This document shows, piece after piece, positions 24,927-32,708 of a DNA stretch of 33,997 bases (position 1 is its first letter; every line of letters starts with the position of its first letter). The notes under the pieces were generated by a model, which searched no databases, was not told the DNA's origin, and saw only the letters and a program-made list of their open reading frames with translations. This DNA is from Bacteroidota bacterium. GTDB taxonomy: Bacteria; Bacteroidota; Bacteroidia; Chitinophagales; Chitinophagaceae. The position numbers and the translations under genes are program-made. Location of the stretch: the NCBI GenBank assembly GCA_004292605.1, contig RDXK01000107.1, positions 1-33,997 of the forward strand, read 5' to 3'.

Positions 24927-26429
24927 TTACGATTTGCCAAACCCTAATCTGTTCATTACCGTGTGTATAACCTCATTTATATCCGATGATAGTTGTAAAA
25001 AATAACTACCTATAATAAATACAAGTGCAAACAAACCGGTTCGCACAAAAGCATCCAAGTATATGGAATACATAAATGGTAGCTGATACACGCCCACAAA
25101 TAATGCAGCTGCAAACAAGCAAAGCTTATAGGTATTAGCGGTAAAGGGTTGAATTTTGAAATAATAATAAATAGCAGCTAACCGAATGGTATTGTATAAA
25201 AAAAACGAAATCAATGTGGCTACCGCTGTACCATTAATACCATAATTACTGGTAAGCCAAAAATTCAAAGGAATACTTAGGGCAAGCAAAAACATATTGG
25301 TAGAAAAATCGAGCCGCCAATGTTTTGAAAGAAATAGAATTTGGCCGTTAAGTCCCAATCCTAAATCGATGAGTTTACTAGCTGCCAATATAAACGCAAT
25401 GGTTTTTATAGGAGCATAATCGGGGCCCAGAAAAATTACGGCATTGTCCATATTTAGTAGCACAGCACCGCCCAATAGTAAACCACCAAACAGCAAATTG
25501 AGGGAGGTTTTTTGGTACAACTGTAATATTTTGGGTAGGTCCTTATTTCGCCAAGCTTCAGAAATAATAGGCACAGCTATTGATGTTACGCCACGTAAGG
25601 GCACATCCATTACGGTAATGAGAAACGTGGGAATGAGAAACAAAGTAGCATCTGCCAAACCATTGGATGATTTAGCGGTAATGACTAATACATCAAATGT
25701 TTTTGATAATGTATTTAGCAATACACCTATAAATAGAAAGCCACCAAACTGTATAATTTTTTTGCGGAAACGCTTGGTAATAAAGCTGAGCTTAAAATGA
25801 AAGTTAACTTCTGGGTGCGAAAAAACCGCATAGCCTAGTAGTAGTACCGCAGGTAAGTATATCCAACCAAATAGCTTAAAAAAAGTTTGTATGGTAATCA
25901 AGTCTAAGCCATAGAGTACCAGCAAAATAGTGGTGCAAACGCGAAACAAAATTTCCTTGATAAAATTACTTAAGATGGTTTTTTTTAATACCCAAGCATA
26001 GCTTTCAAATAGTAAAAAATAGGTATAGGTAATGGTGAGGGGGTAGACCAAGTAAAAATATTCTGTTAATAGTTCGCCACCCGGCCGGCGAGTGAACTTA
26101 CTCAATATAAATGGCTGAAAAAAAGTAAAAATGCTTAAAAAAATTACTAAGCCCAAAGTGGTAAGCAAAAAGGAGAGGGCGTGTAAATCATTTTCTTTTT
26201 CCGGTAAATGTTTTTGGTATAATGGAAAAAATTTATACACAATATTGATACTACCAAGCGTACAAAAACTAGAAAAAAGCAAACCAATATCCAGCAAAAC
26301 GCGGGTGAGGCCTTGCTGCGACTGCGATAAAAACTTGGTACCAAGAATTAATAAATTAAGGGCCCCAATAGCAAAGCCTACGTAAATAAAAAAGGTGGAA
26401 AATAGACTTTGCTTTCTTATAATACCCAT
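24927..26429 (-). CDS. Polysaccharide flippase of the Wzx/MurJ-like (MOP) superfamily
   Basis: A 500-residue protein with about 12 to 14 hydrophobic segments and conserved small-residue turns such as L-G-T-K-F-L-S-Q-S-Q-Q-G near helix 1 and N-Y-G-I-N-G-T-A-V-A-T-L-I-S near helix 12, typical of O-antigen/teichoic-acid exporters. By family knowledge it moves a lipid-linked oligosaccharide across the inner membrane. It is the last gene of a three-gene run with a GT11 transferase (21-bp gap) and a methyltransferase, but polymerase and ligase genes are not present here. Confidence 0.85.
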   Translation of the reverse strand: MGIIRKQSLFSTFFIYVGFAIGALNLLILGTKFLSQSQQGLTRVLLDIGLLFSSFCTLGSINIVYKFFPLYQKHLPEKENDLHALSFLLTTLGLVIFLSIFTFFQPFILSKFTRRPGGELLTEYFYLVYPLTITYTYFLLFESYAWVLKKTILSNFIKEILFRVCTTILLVLYGLDLITIQTFFKLFGWIYLPAVLLLGYAVFSHPEVNFHFKLSFITKRFRKKIIQFGGFLFIGVLLNTLSKTFDVLVITAKSSNGLADATLFLIPTFLITVMDVPLRGVTSIAVPIISEAWRNKDLPKILQLYQKTSLNLLFGGLLLGGAVLLNMDNAVIFLGPDYAPIKTIAFILAASKLIDLGLGLNGQILFLSKHWRLDFSTNMFLLALSIPLNFWLTSNYGINGTAVATLISFFLYNTIRLAAIYYYFKIQPFTANTYKLCLFAAALFVGVYQLPFMYSIYLDAFVRTGLFALVFIIGSYFLQLSSDINEVIHTVMNRLGFGKS

Positions 26430-26450
26430 ATTGGCTGTAAATATAAGTAC

Positions 26451-27317
26451 TTACAATAACTGCCACGTGGGTGGGTGCATGGTTCTACTGCTTGGGCCAG
26501 TGCTGCCAAACCATTGTTGGGGGGCTATAACTATTTTTTGAGAATTTTTTATTAAGTAAGCACCCCACCAGCTGAACGTACTGTTACCTATAATGGCGTG
26601 TTTGCATAGCTTCATGGCACTAAAATCTTCAAAATGATTGTTGGTATACAAACCACTTACCAAAGTGTACTGCCTCTCGGCTAATCCTAGCCAAGTTGCT
26701 AACTCCGTATTATCATCAGAAAATAAGAAATAATGGGGTTGCTGTACTTTACTTTTCATGGCCGTAAATGCCTGTTTGTAATAAGAGTCAGGTAATAAAC
26801 CATGGTAGGCCAGCAGTTCAGCAGAAGCATAATCGCCCCTACGCACGTGCACGGCAACGGCATTCGGTGTTTCTGCTATTTTTTTGGCAATTTTCTCTAG
26901 GTTAGGAACTACACTTGGCGGAAATTCGACTTGGTTTTGCAATCTGCTTTCCAAATGGTGGAAATACAAATAACTCTGCCGGTAACCTTTGATAAAAATG
27001 GGTTCTTTTATCTTTAAAAAGTTTTCATCGTATTCAAAATTGGCCTCTTTATATACATAGCGTTTATAGGTAGGGAGTAATTTAAGAAAATGATTTTTTA
27101 TGGTATTGGTGGCAAATAATAAATCGCTTTTTGTAGCTATGTGTGGAGGGTTTTGTAGCCACTGCAAATCGAATTTGCGTTTTGTATCTGTACTATCTCT
27201 TTGAAAATAGGAATCGTCTATTTTTAACTCACATCCTAGTCTGTCGGCTGCCGCTAAACCAGCCGCCCACTGAAACAATTGATTACCTAAGCCACCCCTT
27301 AATTCAGCGATAATCAT
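26451..27317 (-). CDS. GT11 family alpha-1,2-fucosyltransferase-like glycosyltransferase
   Basis: A 288-residue enzyme. The N-terminal G-G-L-G-N-Q-L-F-Q-W-A (8-18), the donor-binding H-V-R-R-G-D-Y at 157-163 and N-S-T-F-S-W-W-G at 245-252 are the classic motifs of GT11 alpha-1,2-fucosyltransferases, which transfer fucose from GDP-fucose to a galactose residue. Length is normal. Sugar and acceptor are inferred from the family. It lies 3 bp after the methyltransferase stop and 21 bp before the flippase gene, so it probably modifies the repeat unit that the flippase exports. Confidence 0.88.
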   Translation of the reverse strand: MIIAELRGGLGNQLFQWAAGLAAADRLGCELKIDDSYFQRDSTDTKRKFDLQWLQNPPHIATKSDLLFATNTIKNHFLKLLPTYKRYVYKEANFEYDENFLKIKEPIFIKGYRQSYLYFHHLESRLQNQVEFPPSVVPNLEKIAKKIAETPNAVAVHVRRGDYASAELLAYHGLLPDSYYKQAFTAMKSKVQQPHYFLFSDDNTELATWLGLAERQYTLVSGLYTNNHFEDFSAMKLCKHAIIGNSTFSWWGAYLIKNSQKIVIAPQQWFGSTGPSSRTMHPPTWQLL

Positions 27318-27320
27318 ACC

Positions 27321-28022
27321 CTAATTTTTTCGTGCAAAAACATGAATACCAAAGCAAAGCAAAGCGCTAGACTGATTTTGCTTTTTGCTGAGTCGCTGTA
27401 AAACGTACAACACGCCGTGTATCCAAATTTTATCAAGCAAAGAAATCTTTGTTTGGTTGTACTCTTTTGCTACTCGCTTTATTCTACTCACCTCTTGGGC
27501 CACATATTCATAGAAATTGCCATTAAGGTCTAGTTGGGTTATTTCCACACCTAATGCTGGTAAATGGTGCTCATAAAAATACCTACTTAAGCCGCTAGCA
27601 AAATGATAGGGTGCAAAATGCGTTAAACTGGCAAACGGTGCGGTAATTAATAAATAGCCACCCGGTTTTACTACACGAACCAACTCCTTCAGGGCTGCCA
27701 CCGGGTCCGGTACATGCTCCAACACCTCGGTGCACATTACCGCATCAAAGCTGGCATCAGGTACAGGTATGGCAGTAATATCGCTAACAATATCGATGCT
27801 GCTTACATCCCAAGTTTGTGTTTGTAATCCTTCCGAGCCTGTGCCATCATATTGAGAAAAATCTTGACTAGTATATTTCAGGTGGCTGCAAAATTTTTTG
27901 AATTGACATTCACCTGCTCCTGCATCTAAAATACTACTGCCTGCGGGTATTTTTAGCAAGGTGTTCTCAATCCATTGCACTCTATTTTGCTCGTTGGTAG
28001 TACCTACCTTGAATATGGCCAT
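27321..28022 (-). CDS. Class I SAM-dependent methyltransferase
   Basis: A 233-residue Rossmann-fold methyltransferase (Methyltransf_11 type). The SAM-binding glycine loop is I-L-D-A-G-A-G-E-C at 31-39; the D-A-V-M-C-T-E-V-L-E-H-V motif (93-104) and V-K-P-G-G-Y-L-L-I-T (118-127) follow. The substrate is not readable; its operon position before a GT11 transferase and a flippase suggests a role in surface glycan synthesis, or in modification of a lipid-linked precursor (inference). It heads the operon, with a -7-like element 20 bp upstream. Confidence 0.85.
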   Translation of the reverse strand: MAIFKVGTTNEQNRVQWIENTLLKIPAGSSILDAGAGECQFKKFCSHLKYTSQDFSQYDGTGSEGLQTQTWDVSSIDIVSDITAIPVPDASFDAVMCTEVLEHVPDPVAALKELVRVVKPGGYLLITAPFASLTHFAPYHFASGLSRYFYEHHLPALGVEITQLDLNGNFYEYVAQEVSRIKRVAKEYNQTKISLLDKIWIHGVLYVLQRLSKKQNQSSALLCFGIHVFARKN

Positions 28023-28041
28023 ATAGTAATTTGAATAGTCG

Positions 28042-28049
28042 CAAACTTA
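28042..28049 (-). promoter_or_regulatory. TAnnTTTG -7 element for the methyltransferase-GT11-flippase operon
   Basis: On the minus strand the bases read TAAGTTTG, an exact consensus match, 19 bp before the ATG at 28022. The trxA terminator lies just upstream, so the operon needs its own promoter. A TTG exists further upstream, but only 13 bp away. Confidence 0.45.
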
Positions 28050-28070
28050 GCTGAATTCTGGGCAATAAAA

Positions 28071-28094
28071 AAGCTTCAGCACACGCTGAAGCTT
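28071..28094 (-). terminator. Intrinsic terminator of trxA
   Basis: AAGCTTCAGC (28071-28080) and GCTGAAGCTT (28085-28094) form a perfect 10-bp stem with the loop ACAC. On the minus strand it continues into a T-tract (A-run at 28067-28072 on the plus strand). It lies about 20 bp after the trxA stop. Confidence 0.9.
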
Positions 28095-28114
28095 CTACCA
28101 TACTAGCATTTCTA

Positions 28115-28432
28115 CTACATATGATTTTGAATCTTTTTATCCAATACACTTTTAGGTACTGCACCTATTTGCTTATCTACTACTTCGCCGTTTTTGATAA
28201 ATAAAATAGCTGGGATAGAGGTAATGCCGTAGTTAATACTCAAATTAGGATTGTTATCTACGTTTACTTTTCCCACTTTTACTTTTCCTGCATAGTCTTT
28301 TGATAACTCATCTATTACTGGAGTTAATGCTCTACATGGGCCACACCATTCTGCCCAAAAATCTATCACGCTTAATTGATTGCTTTCTAAAACCTCTGTC
28401 TTAAAATTTGCATCGGTAAATTCTAATGCCAT
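28115..28432 (-). CDS. trxA: Thioredoxin
   Basis: A 105-residue cytoplasmic thiol-disulfide reductant. The active site is W29-C30-G-P-C33 after F-W-A-E, the cis-proline is P74 in T-S-I-P, and the buried D24 precedes F-W-A-E. The ATG at 28432 gives the standard short N-terminus; the frame extends 20 codons further, but that extension crosses the promoter-like element at 28451. It is monocistronic, with its own -7 element and terminator. Confidence 0.96.
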   Translation of the reverse strand: MALEFTDANFKTEVLESNQLSVIDFWAEWCGPCRALTPVIDELSKDYAGKVKVGKVNVDNNPNLSINYGITSIPAILFIKNGEVVDKQIGAVPKSVLDKKIQNHM

Positions 28433-28450
28433 AATAACATATTTAAGGCA

Positions 28451-28458
28451 CAAAGGTA
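28451..28458 (-). promoter_or_regulatory. TAnnTTTG -7 element of trxA
   Basis: The minus strand reads TACCTTTG, an exact consensus match, 18 bp before the trxA ATG. No clear TTG lies at the expected distance upstream. Confidence 0.5.
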
Positions 28459-28532
28459 TCCACTGAATTAGTAAGTAAACTAGTAATGCCATACAGTTAT
28501 TCTATGTGCAATTACAAAAAATAATAGGTTAC

Positions 28533-28540
28533 TAAGTTTG
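28533..28540 (+). promoter_or_regulatory. TAnnTTTG -7 element of the histidine kinase gene
   Basis: TAAGTTTG at 28533-28540 matches the consensus and lies 42 bp before the ATG at 28583. It overlaps the TTG at 28538 that would otherwise be the most upstream start, which argues that translation begins at 28583. The trxA element points the opposite way about 80 bp away. Confidence 0.45.
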
Positions 28541-28582
28541 TTTCAGTATTTTACAACCACACTTAAACAGCTCATATCTACT

Positions 28583-29683
28583 ATGCAACCCTTTCACCTG
28601 CAAAAAATATGTGTTCTTTTATTGGATGAAACAGAGCTTGTTCGTCCGGTAATGGAGGAACACTTACAGCATATTATTCAACTAGATTGGGTGAGTTCCC
28701 ACGCTCAAGCAGTAAGTATATTGGAAAAAAAAGTAGTACACGTAATAGTTTATGTGTGTAATACGTATGATGCTAACGGTGCTATGGCCGTACATGCCTA
28801 TAGCAGCGGTTACCCTAATGTGAAGTTTTTATTGATAGATGCTAAGCCCTCTATAGCTAGTTTTCAAACCTATGTAAATAAGCTACGCATAACGCAGTAT
28901 TTAGTATGGCCGGCTGATGAAACTATTTTATTAGAATGTATTGAGAAATGTTTTGATGCCTACAGAACAGAGGCAGATATAAAAAAGCAACTTACCAGTT
29001 TCCAAAGAAGTACGGAGGAGCTCAACCGTTTTGTGTATAGTACCAGCCATGATTTAAGGGGCCCCATAGCCAGTGTGCTAGCCATTTTGAACCTAATAAA
29101 TTTAGATAAAAGTGTAACCGACCCCAATAACTACATGGCACTAATAGATAGCTGTGTACGCAAAATGGATGTATATGTGCAAAAAATAGTAGAGTACTAC
29201 AAAAGCGTACGAGTAAAGGAGGAGCCAGAACCTATTGACTTACAGGTATTTATTGAAGACTGTATAAACCATGTTCGTTTTCAAAATACCAATGTTACTT
29301 TTCATGTACATGTACAGCAAAAAACAGTTTTCAAGGCCGACGCTTTCCGCCTTTCTGTAATCATTAATAATTTGGTTTCCAATGCGGTGAAATATCAGCG
29401 TCCGGAGGAGCCAGATCAGTTTGTAAAAATACAAGTAGAAGCCACGGAAGAGGAGGCGAAAATATCTATCAGCGATAATGGTATTGGTATAATTGATGAA
29501 AATATCAATAAGATTTTCGATATGTTTTTCCGCGGTCAGGTAGCTGCCAAGGGTATGGGCATAGGCTTATACATTGTAAAAGAGGCTTTGCAAAAAATGA
29601 GTGGTGAAATTGAGGTGAAATCACTTCCTAATTTGGGTTCTCAGTTTACGTTGAGTATCCCAAACCGAGCCTTTGTGGATTAA
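28583..29683 (+). CDS. Soluble histidine kinase with a degenerate N-terminal receiver-like domain
   Basis: A 366-residue protein with no membrane segment. The HisKA dimerisation helix carries the phospho-accepting H156 in S-T-S-H-D-L-R-G-P. The ATPase domain has the N-box I-N-N-L-V-S-N-A-V-K (261-270), G1 D-N-G-I-G-I (298-303), the F-box M-F-F-R-G and G2 K-G-M-G-I-G-L-Y (323-330), so the kinase looks intact. Residues 7-125 have the beta/alpha rhythm of a receiver with the D15-E16 acidic pair, but the phosphoacceptor position after strand 3 reads V-Y-V-C-N rather than x-x-D, and the switch lysine before Pro is W109. The domain probably cannot be phosphorylated in the normal way. A linker helix (about 120-150) joins the two parts. 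No response regulator is adjacent; the nearest lies 26 kb away. Confidence 0.88.
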   Translation: MQPFHLQKICVLLLDETELVRPVMEEHLQHIIQLDWVSSHAQAVSILEKKVVHVIVYVCNTYDANGAMAVHAYSSGYPNVKFLLIDAKPSIASFQTYVNKLRITQYLVWPADETILLECIEKCFDAYRTEADIKKQLTSFQRSTEELNRFVYSTSHDLRGPIASVLAILNLINLDKSVTDPNNYMALIDSCVRKMDVYVQKIVEYYKSVRVKEEPEPIDLQVFIEDCINHVRFQNTNVTFHVHVQQKTVFKADAFRLSVIINNLVSNAVKYQRPEEPDQFVKIQVEATEEEAKISISDNGIGIIDENINKIFDMFFRGQVAAKGMGIGLYIVKEALQKMSGEIEVKSLPNLGSQFTLSIPNRAFVD

Positions 29684-29693
29684 ATAAAAAATA

Positions 29694-29714
29694 ATTTTCC
29701 ATTTTTTGGAAAAT
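29694..29714. repeat. Inverted repeat between the kinase gene and the T9SS protein gene
   Basis: ATTTTCC (29694-29700) and GGAAAAT (29708-29714) enclose a 7-nt AT-only loop. It lies 10 bp after the kinase stop but has no T-tract on the plus strand, so it is a weak terminator at best. Sixteen bases of it (29697-29712) recur exactly in the hairpin at 32555-32570. Confidence 0.45.
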
Positions 29715-29767
29715 AGTTCCTAATTTGGTGCAATCCAATATGCTTGAAGGCCCTAAAACCTTTACAC

Positions 29768-32329
29768 ATGAAACATTGGATTTTTACCCTACTATTTGCA
29801 AGCAGCTATTTGGCTGCCACCGCCCAATTATTACAAGAAGGCTTTAATACCAACAGTTTTCCGCCAAGTGGTTGGCAAAATGTACTAGTGAGTACAGGTG
29901 ACAATGGCACAGGTGATGCCCCAGGTGGCTTGTTCGATTGGGTGGCAACAGGTACTAACCCGTCTACACCGCCACAAAGCGGTGCTGGTATGGTGCGATA
30001 TCGGTCGTTTGATTTCAATGTCAATTCCTCCGCCGTTTTAATTACGCCGTCGCTCAATTTTAATATTCCTAACACCGTTCGAGTTTCTTTTTGGATGTAT
30101 AGAGACAATACTTTTCCTAATAGGGATAGTATCAACGTATTGGTAAATACCACAGCATCACTTGCTGGGGCCACCACTTTAGGAACAGTACACTTAAACA
30201 TTAATTATACACCACAGGTAAACGCCGTGGGATGGTACAATTACTCCTACACCATACCTTCCAATTTTACAGGTACCAGTAATTTTATTTTGTTTCAGGC
30301 GGTGGGTCGGTACGGCAACAATATGTTTATAGATGAGGTGAGGGTGGAGGCACTAACCGATTGTAACGGAACGCCTAGCGGCGGAACCGCCTTGGCTACT
30401 GGCAACTACTTTTGTAATAGCGGAACCGTAAACCTATCGGCCACAGGCCAAAGTGCCAATACAGGTATTACTTACCAATGGCAGCAAAGTGCAGCTGGCG
30501 CTAATAGCTATACCAATATTGCCAATGCCAATAGTGCCACCTTACAAACTACGGCCACGGCCAGTACCGATTACCGCTTACAAGTAACCTGTACCAATAG
30601 TAATTTAAGTGCATTCAGCACACCTGTACGTGTAACGGTAGCCCAAGGTGCACCTGCTAATGATGCGGTTTGTAACGCCATTAACCTTACGCTAGGCGGT
30701 AGCTTTGATTGTGGCAACACCACTTGTGCTACGTCGGGCAACGATCCTGTTTTTTCCAATAGTACGCCCAACAATACTGTTTGGTACACTTATACACCCA
30801 CCACATCGGGTCCCGCCAATATTCGGTTTAGGCGACCGGCGGGTGTAACCAGTGGATTATTATTCGGCTTTTTGGGTATTTATACGGCTACAGGCACCTG
30901 CCCGTCGCTTACCTTAACCGAGGTAAATACTACCCTTGCGTTTAACTTGATCACGAACGATTCTGTATTGGTAACCACACCTAGCTTAACTGCTGGCACT
31001 ACCTATTATTTGATGGTTGATGGTGTTTCAGGTGGTTTTGGTGCTTACTGTATCGGTTTGCCTATTTTACCACCGCCCAGCTGTGTTACCAATGTATCAC
31101 CGGCTAATAATGCTACCAATGTGGCGTTACCACCTACCATACAATGGAATGCCGATGCGGGTGCCACTGCTTACACTATATTCTGGAGTGCTAATAATGG
31201 CCAAACCTATGATAGCTTGGGTAATGTAAATTCTCTATCGGCCCAAATTAACAATACTAGTCCGGGAACCACTTACCGCTGGTACATAGTGCCCCGTAGT
31301 AGTGTGGGTGTAGCCCAAGGCTGTATTAGCAATGCCACTTCCTTTACCACCATTGCTGGGCCAGCCAACGATAATTGTGCCAACGCTACAGCACTTACAA
31401 GTGGTGTAAATGTTACAGGTACTACACAAAATGCAGGCCCAAGCGGCGTAGCGGTTTGCTCGCCGGCAGCAGGCACACCCGACGATGATGTTTGGTACAG
31501 TTTTGTAGCAGCAACAGATAGTGTTATTATTACCGCAGCGTTTAGTAGTGGTATCGATGGTGTTTTAGGCTTGTACAGCGGTACTTGTACTAATTTAAAT
31601 CAGCTAGGCAGCTGTGCCGATACATCTTTTAGTGGACAAACGGAAATACTACGTAGCGGCGGACTTACCGCCGGAACTACCTACTACGTGCGGGTATTTG
31701 GTTTCGGAAATGGTACTGGTACAGGTTCTTTTAATATTCAATATGTGAGTGCCTTTGCTTTACCAGTGATACTAACCGACTTTACCGTACGCAAAGCCTC
31801 CAACGGAAATATACTTACCTGGCGTACCCAACAGGAGCAAAACAACAAGGGTTTTGCCGTACAGCGTAGCCTAAATGGTAGAGATTTTGAAACGCTTGGT
31901 TTTATACGTTCATCGGCATTGGGTGGTAATAGTAACCAGGTTCTTAGCTATAACTTTACCGATGCTGTTGTGCAGGGAAAAGCAGCGTATTACCGCTTGG
32001 TGCAAACCGATTTAGATGGTAAAACTAATTTAAGCGAAGTACGTTTTGTACGTGGTATTGTTATAGATAAATTGGCCATAAGGCAAGTAATACCAAACCC
32101 AATATCCACACAATCGGCTGTATGGCTTACGAACCAGTCGGGCGGCACCGCACAGCTACTGATTACAACTATAGATGGACGGCAAGTAAAATCGCTGGTC
32201 ATTCCTTCTAGTAACGACGAGCAAAATATTGTAGCTGGTTTCCATACTTTGCAAAGCGGTGTTTACTTTATACAGTTGATAACTACGGATGGTTTGCGTA
32301 GCAATGTGGTACAAGTAGTGAAGCCATAA
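29768..32329 (+). CDS. Multidomain T9SS surface/adhesin-like protein
   Basis: An 853-residue protein starting at the ATG at 29768; the frame extends to a TTG at 29744. Signal peptide to about residue 20 (A-A-T-A-Q). Domain order by pattern: choice-of-anchor J domain (about 20-195, with the I-D-E-V-R end); Ig-like domain with Y-Q-W-Q-Q (about 198-290); PPC-like domain with N-T-V-W-Y-T-Y-T (about 294-430); fibronectin type III-like domain (about 438-530); second PPC-like domain with D-D-V-W-Y-S-F (about 532-660); L-P-V-I-L-T-D-F module (about 664-770); and a sorting domain from V-I-P-N-P (about 774) to the C-terminus. No protease or glycosidase motif is visible, so a binding role is inferred. 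Confidence 0.88.
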   Translation: MKHWIFTLLFASSYLAATAQLLQEGFNTNSFPPSGWQNVLVSTGDNGTGDAPGGLFDWVATGTNPSTPPQSGAGMVRYRSFDFNVNSSAVLITPSLNFNIPNTVRVSFWMYRDNTFPNRDSINVLVNTTASLAGATTLGTVHLNINYTPQVNAVGWYNYSYTIPSNFTGTSNFILFQAVGRYGNNMFIDEVRVEALTDCNGTPSGGTALATGNYFCNSGTVNLSATGQSANTGITYQWQQSAAGANSYTNIANANSATLQTTATASTDYRLQVTCTNSNLSAFSTPVRVTVAQGAPANDAVCNAINLTLGGSFDCGNTTCATSGNDPVFSNSTPNNTVWYTYTPTTSGPANIRFRRPAGVTSGLLFGFLGIYTATGTCPSLTLTEVNTTLAFNLITNDSVLVTTPSLTAGTTYYLMVDGVSGGFGAYCIGLPILPPPSCVTNVSPANNATNVALPPTIQWNADAGATAYTIFWSANNGQTYDSLGNVNSLSAQINNTSPGTTYRWYIVPRSSVGVAQGCISNATSFTTIAGPANDNCANATALTSGVNVTGTTQNAGPSGVAVCSPAAGTPDDDVWYSFVAATDSVIITAAFSSGIDGVLGLYSGTCTNLNQLGSCADTSFSGQTEILRSGGLTAGTTYYVRVFGFGNGTGTGSFNIQYVSAFALPVILTDFTVRKASNGNILTWRTQQEQNNKGFAVQRSLNGRDFETLGFIRSSALGGNSNQVLSYNFTDAVVQGKAAYYRLVQTDLDGKTNLSEVRFVRGIVIDKLAIRQVIPNPISTQSAVWLTNQSGGTAQLLITTIDGRQVKSLVIPSSNDEQNIVAGFHTLQSGVYFIQLITTDGLRSNVVQVVKP

Positions 32330-32353
32330 TCATGTTCCTTTTATTGTAATAAG

Positions 32354-32386
32354 GCTGCTTTCCCTTAAACGGAAGGCAGCTTTTTT
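32354..32386 (+). terminator. Intrinsic terminator of the T9SS surface protein gene
   Basis: GCTGCTTTCC (32354-32363) pairs with GGAAGGCAGC (32371-32380), with one G-U wobble, and is followed by six T at 32381-32386. It lies 25 bp after the stop. Confidence 0.88.
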
Positions 32387-32543
32387 ATTGTAGGTAGGTT
32401 CTACTGTTTCTCTAGTGGGCTTATCAAATATTTGCATACCCGTGCAACCATTTCCTATCAACCTCCGTCTTTAAAGTATTGGCACAGAAAAATTATTCCG
32501 AATTGGTTGCCAATAATAGCATAGTGTGATAATGACTTTCAAC

Positions 32544-32581
32544 AAAAAAGGTTGTTCCATTTTTTGGAAACAACCTTTTTT
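32544..32581. terminator. Hairpin with A- and T-tracts downstream of tRNA-Pro
   Basis: AAAAAAGGTTGTTCC (32544-32558) pairs with GGAAACAACCTTTTTT (32566-32581) apart from one bulged A. On the minus strand it lies 9 bp beyond the tRNA 3' end and is followed by T residues, so it should end the tRNA transcript; it can also act on the plus strand. Confidence 0.8.
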
Positions 32582-32589
32582 CATTTTCG

Positions 32590-32663
32590 TCGGGTAGACT
32601 GGATTTGAACCAGCGACCCCTTGCACCCCATGCAAGTACGCTACCGGGCTGCGCTACTACCCG
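32590..32663 (-). tRNA. tRNA-Pro, anticodon GGG
   Basis: A complete cloverleaf on the minus strand. The acceptor arms CGGGTAG and CTACCCG pair over 7 bp. The D-stem is GCGC/GCGT, the anticodon stem CTTGC/GCAAG with loop ATGGGGT (anticodon GGG), and the T-arm GCTGG-TTCAAAT-CCAGT. The discriminator is A at 32590. CCA is not encoded and must be added after transcription. Confidence 0.95.
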
Positions 32664-32677
32664 AAAATTTTGGAACG

Positions 32678-32707
32678 CAAATATAGGAGATTTGGGTAAT
32701 CGCCCAA
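32678..32707 (-). promoter_or_regulatory. Promoter of tRNA-Pro
   Basis: On the minus strand, TTG (32707-32705), a 19-nt spacer and TATATTTG (32685-32678) match the Bacteroidota promoter pattern. The -7 element ends 14 bp before the tRNA 5' end. The TTG lies just beyond the stop of the DUF1080 gene. Confidence 0.65.
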
Positions 32708-32708
32708 C

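Noticed and set aside
32502-32514. Inverted repeat ATTGG/CCAAT in the gap before tRNA-Pro
   Set aside because: Five base pairs with a 3-nt loop in AT-rich sequence is not distinguishable from chance; no small RNA or ORF is evident around it.
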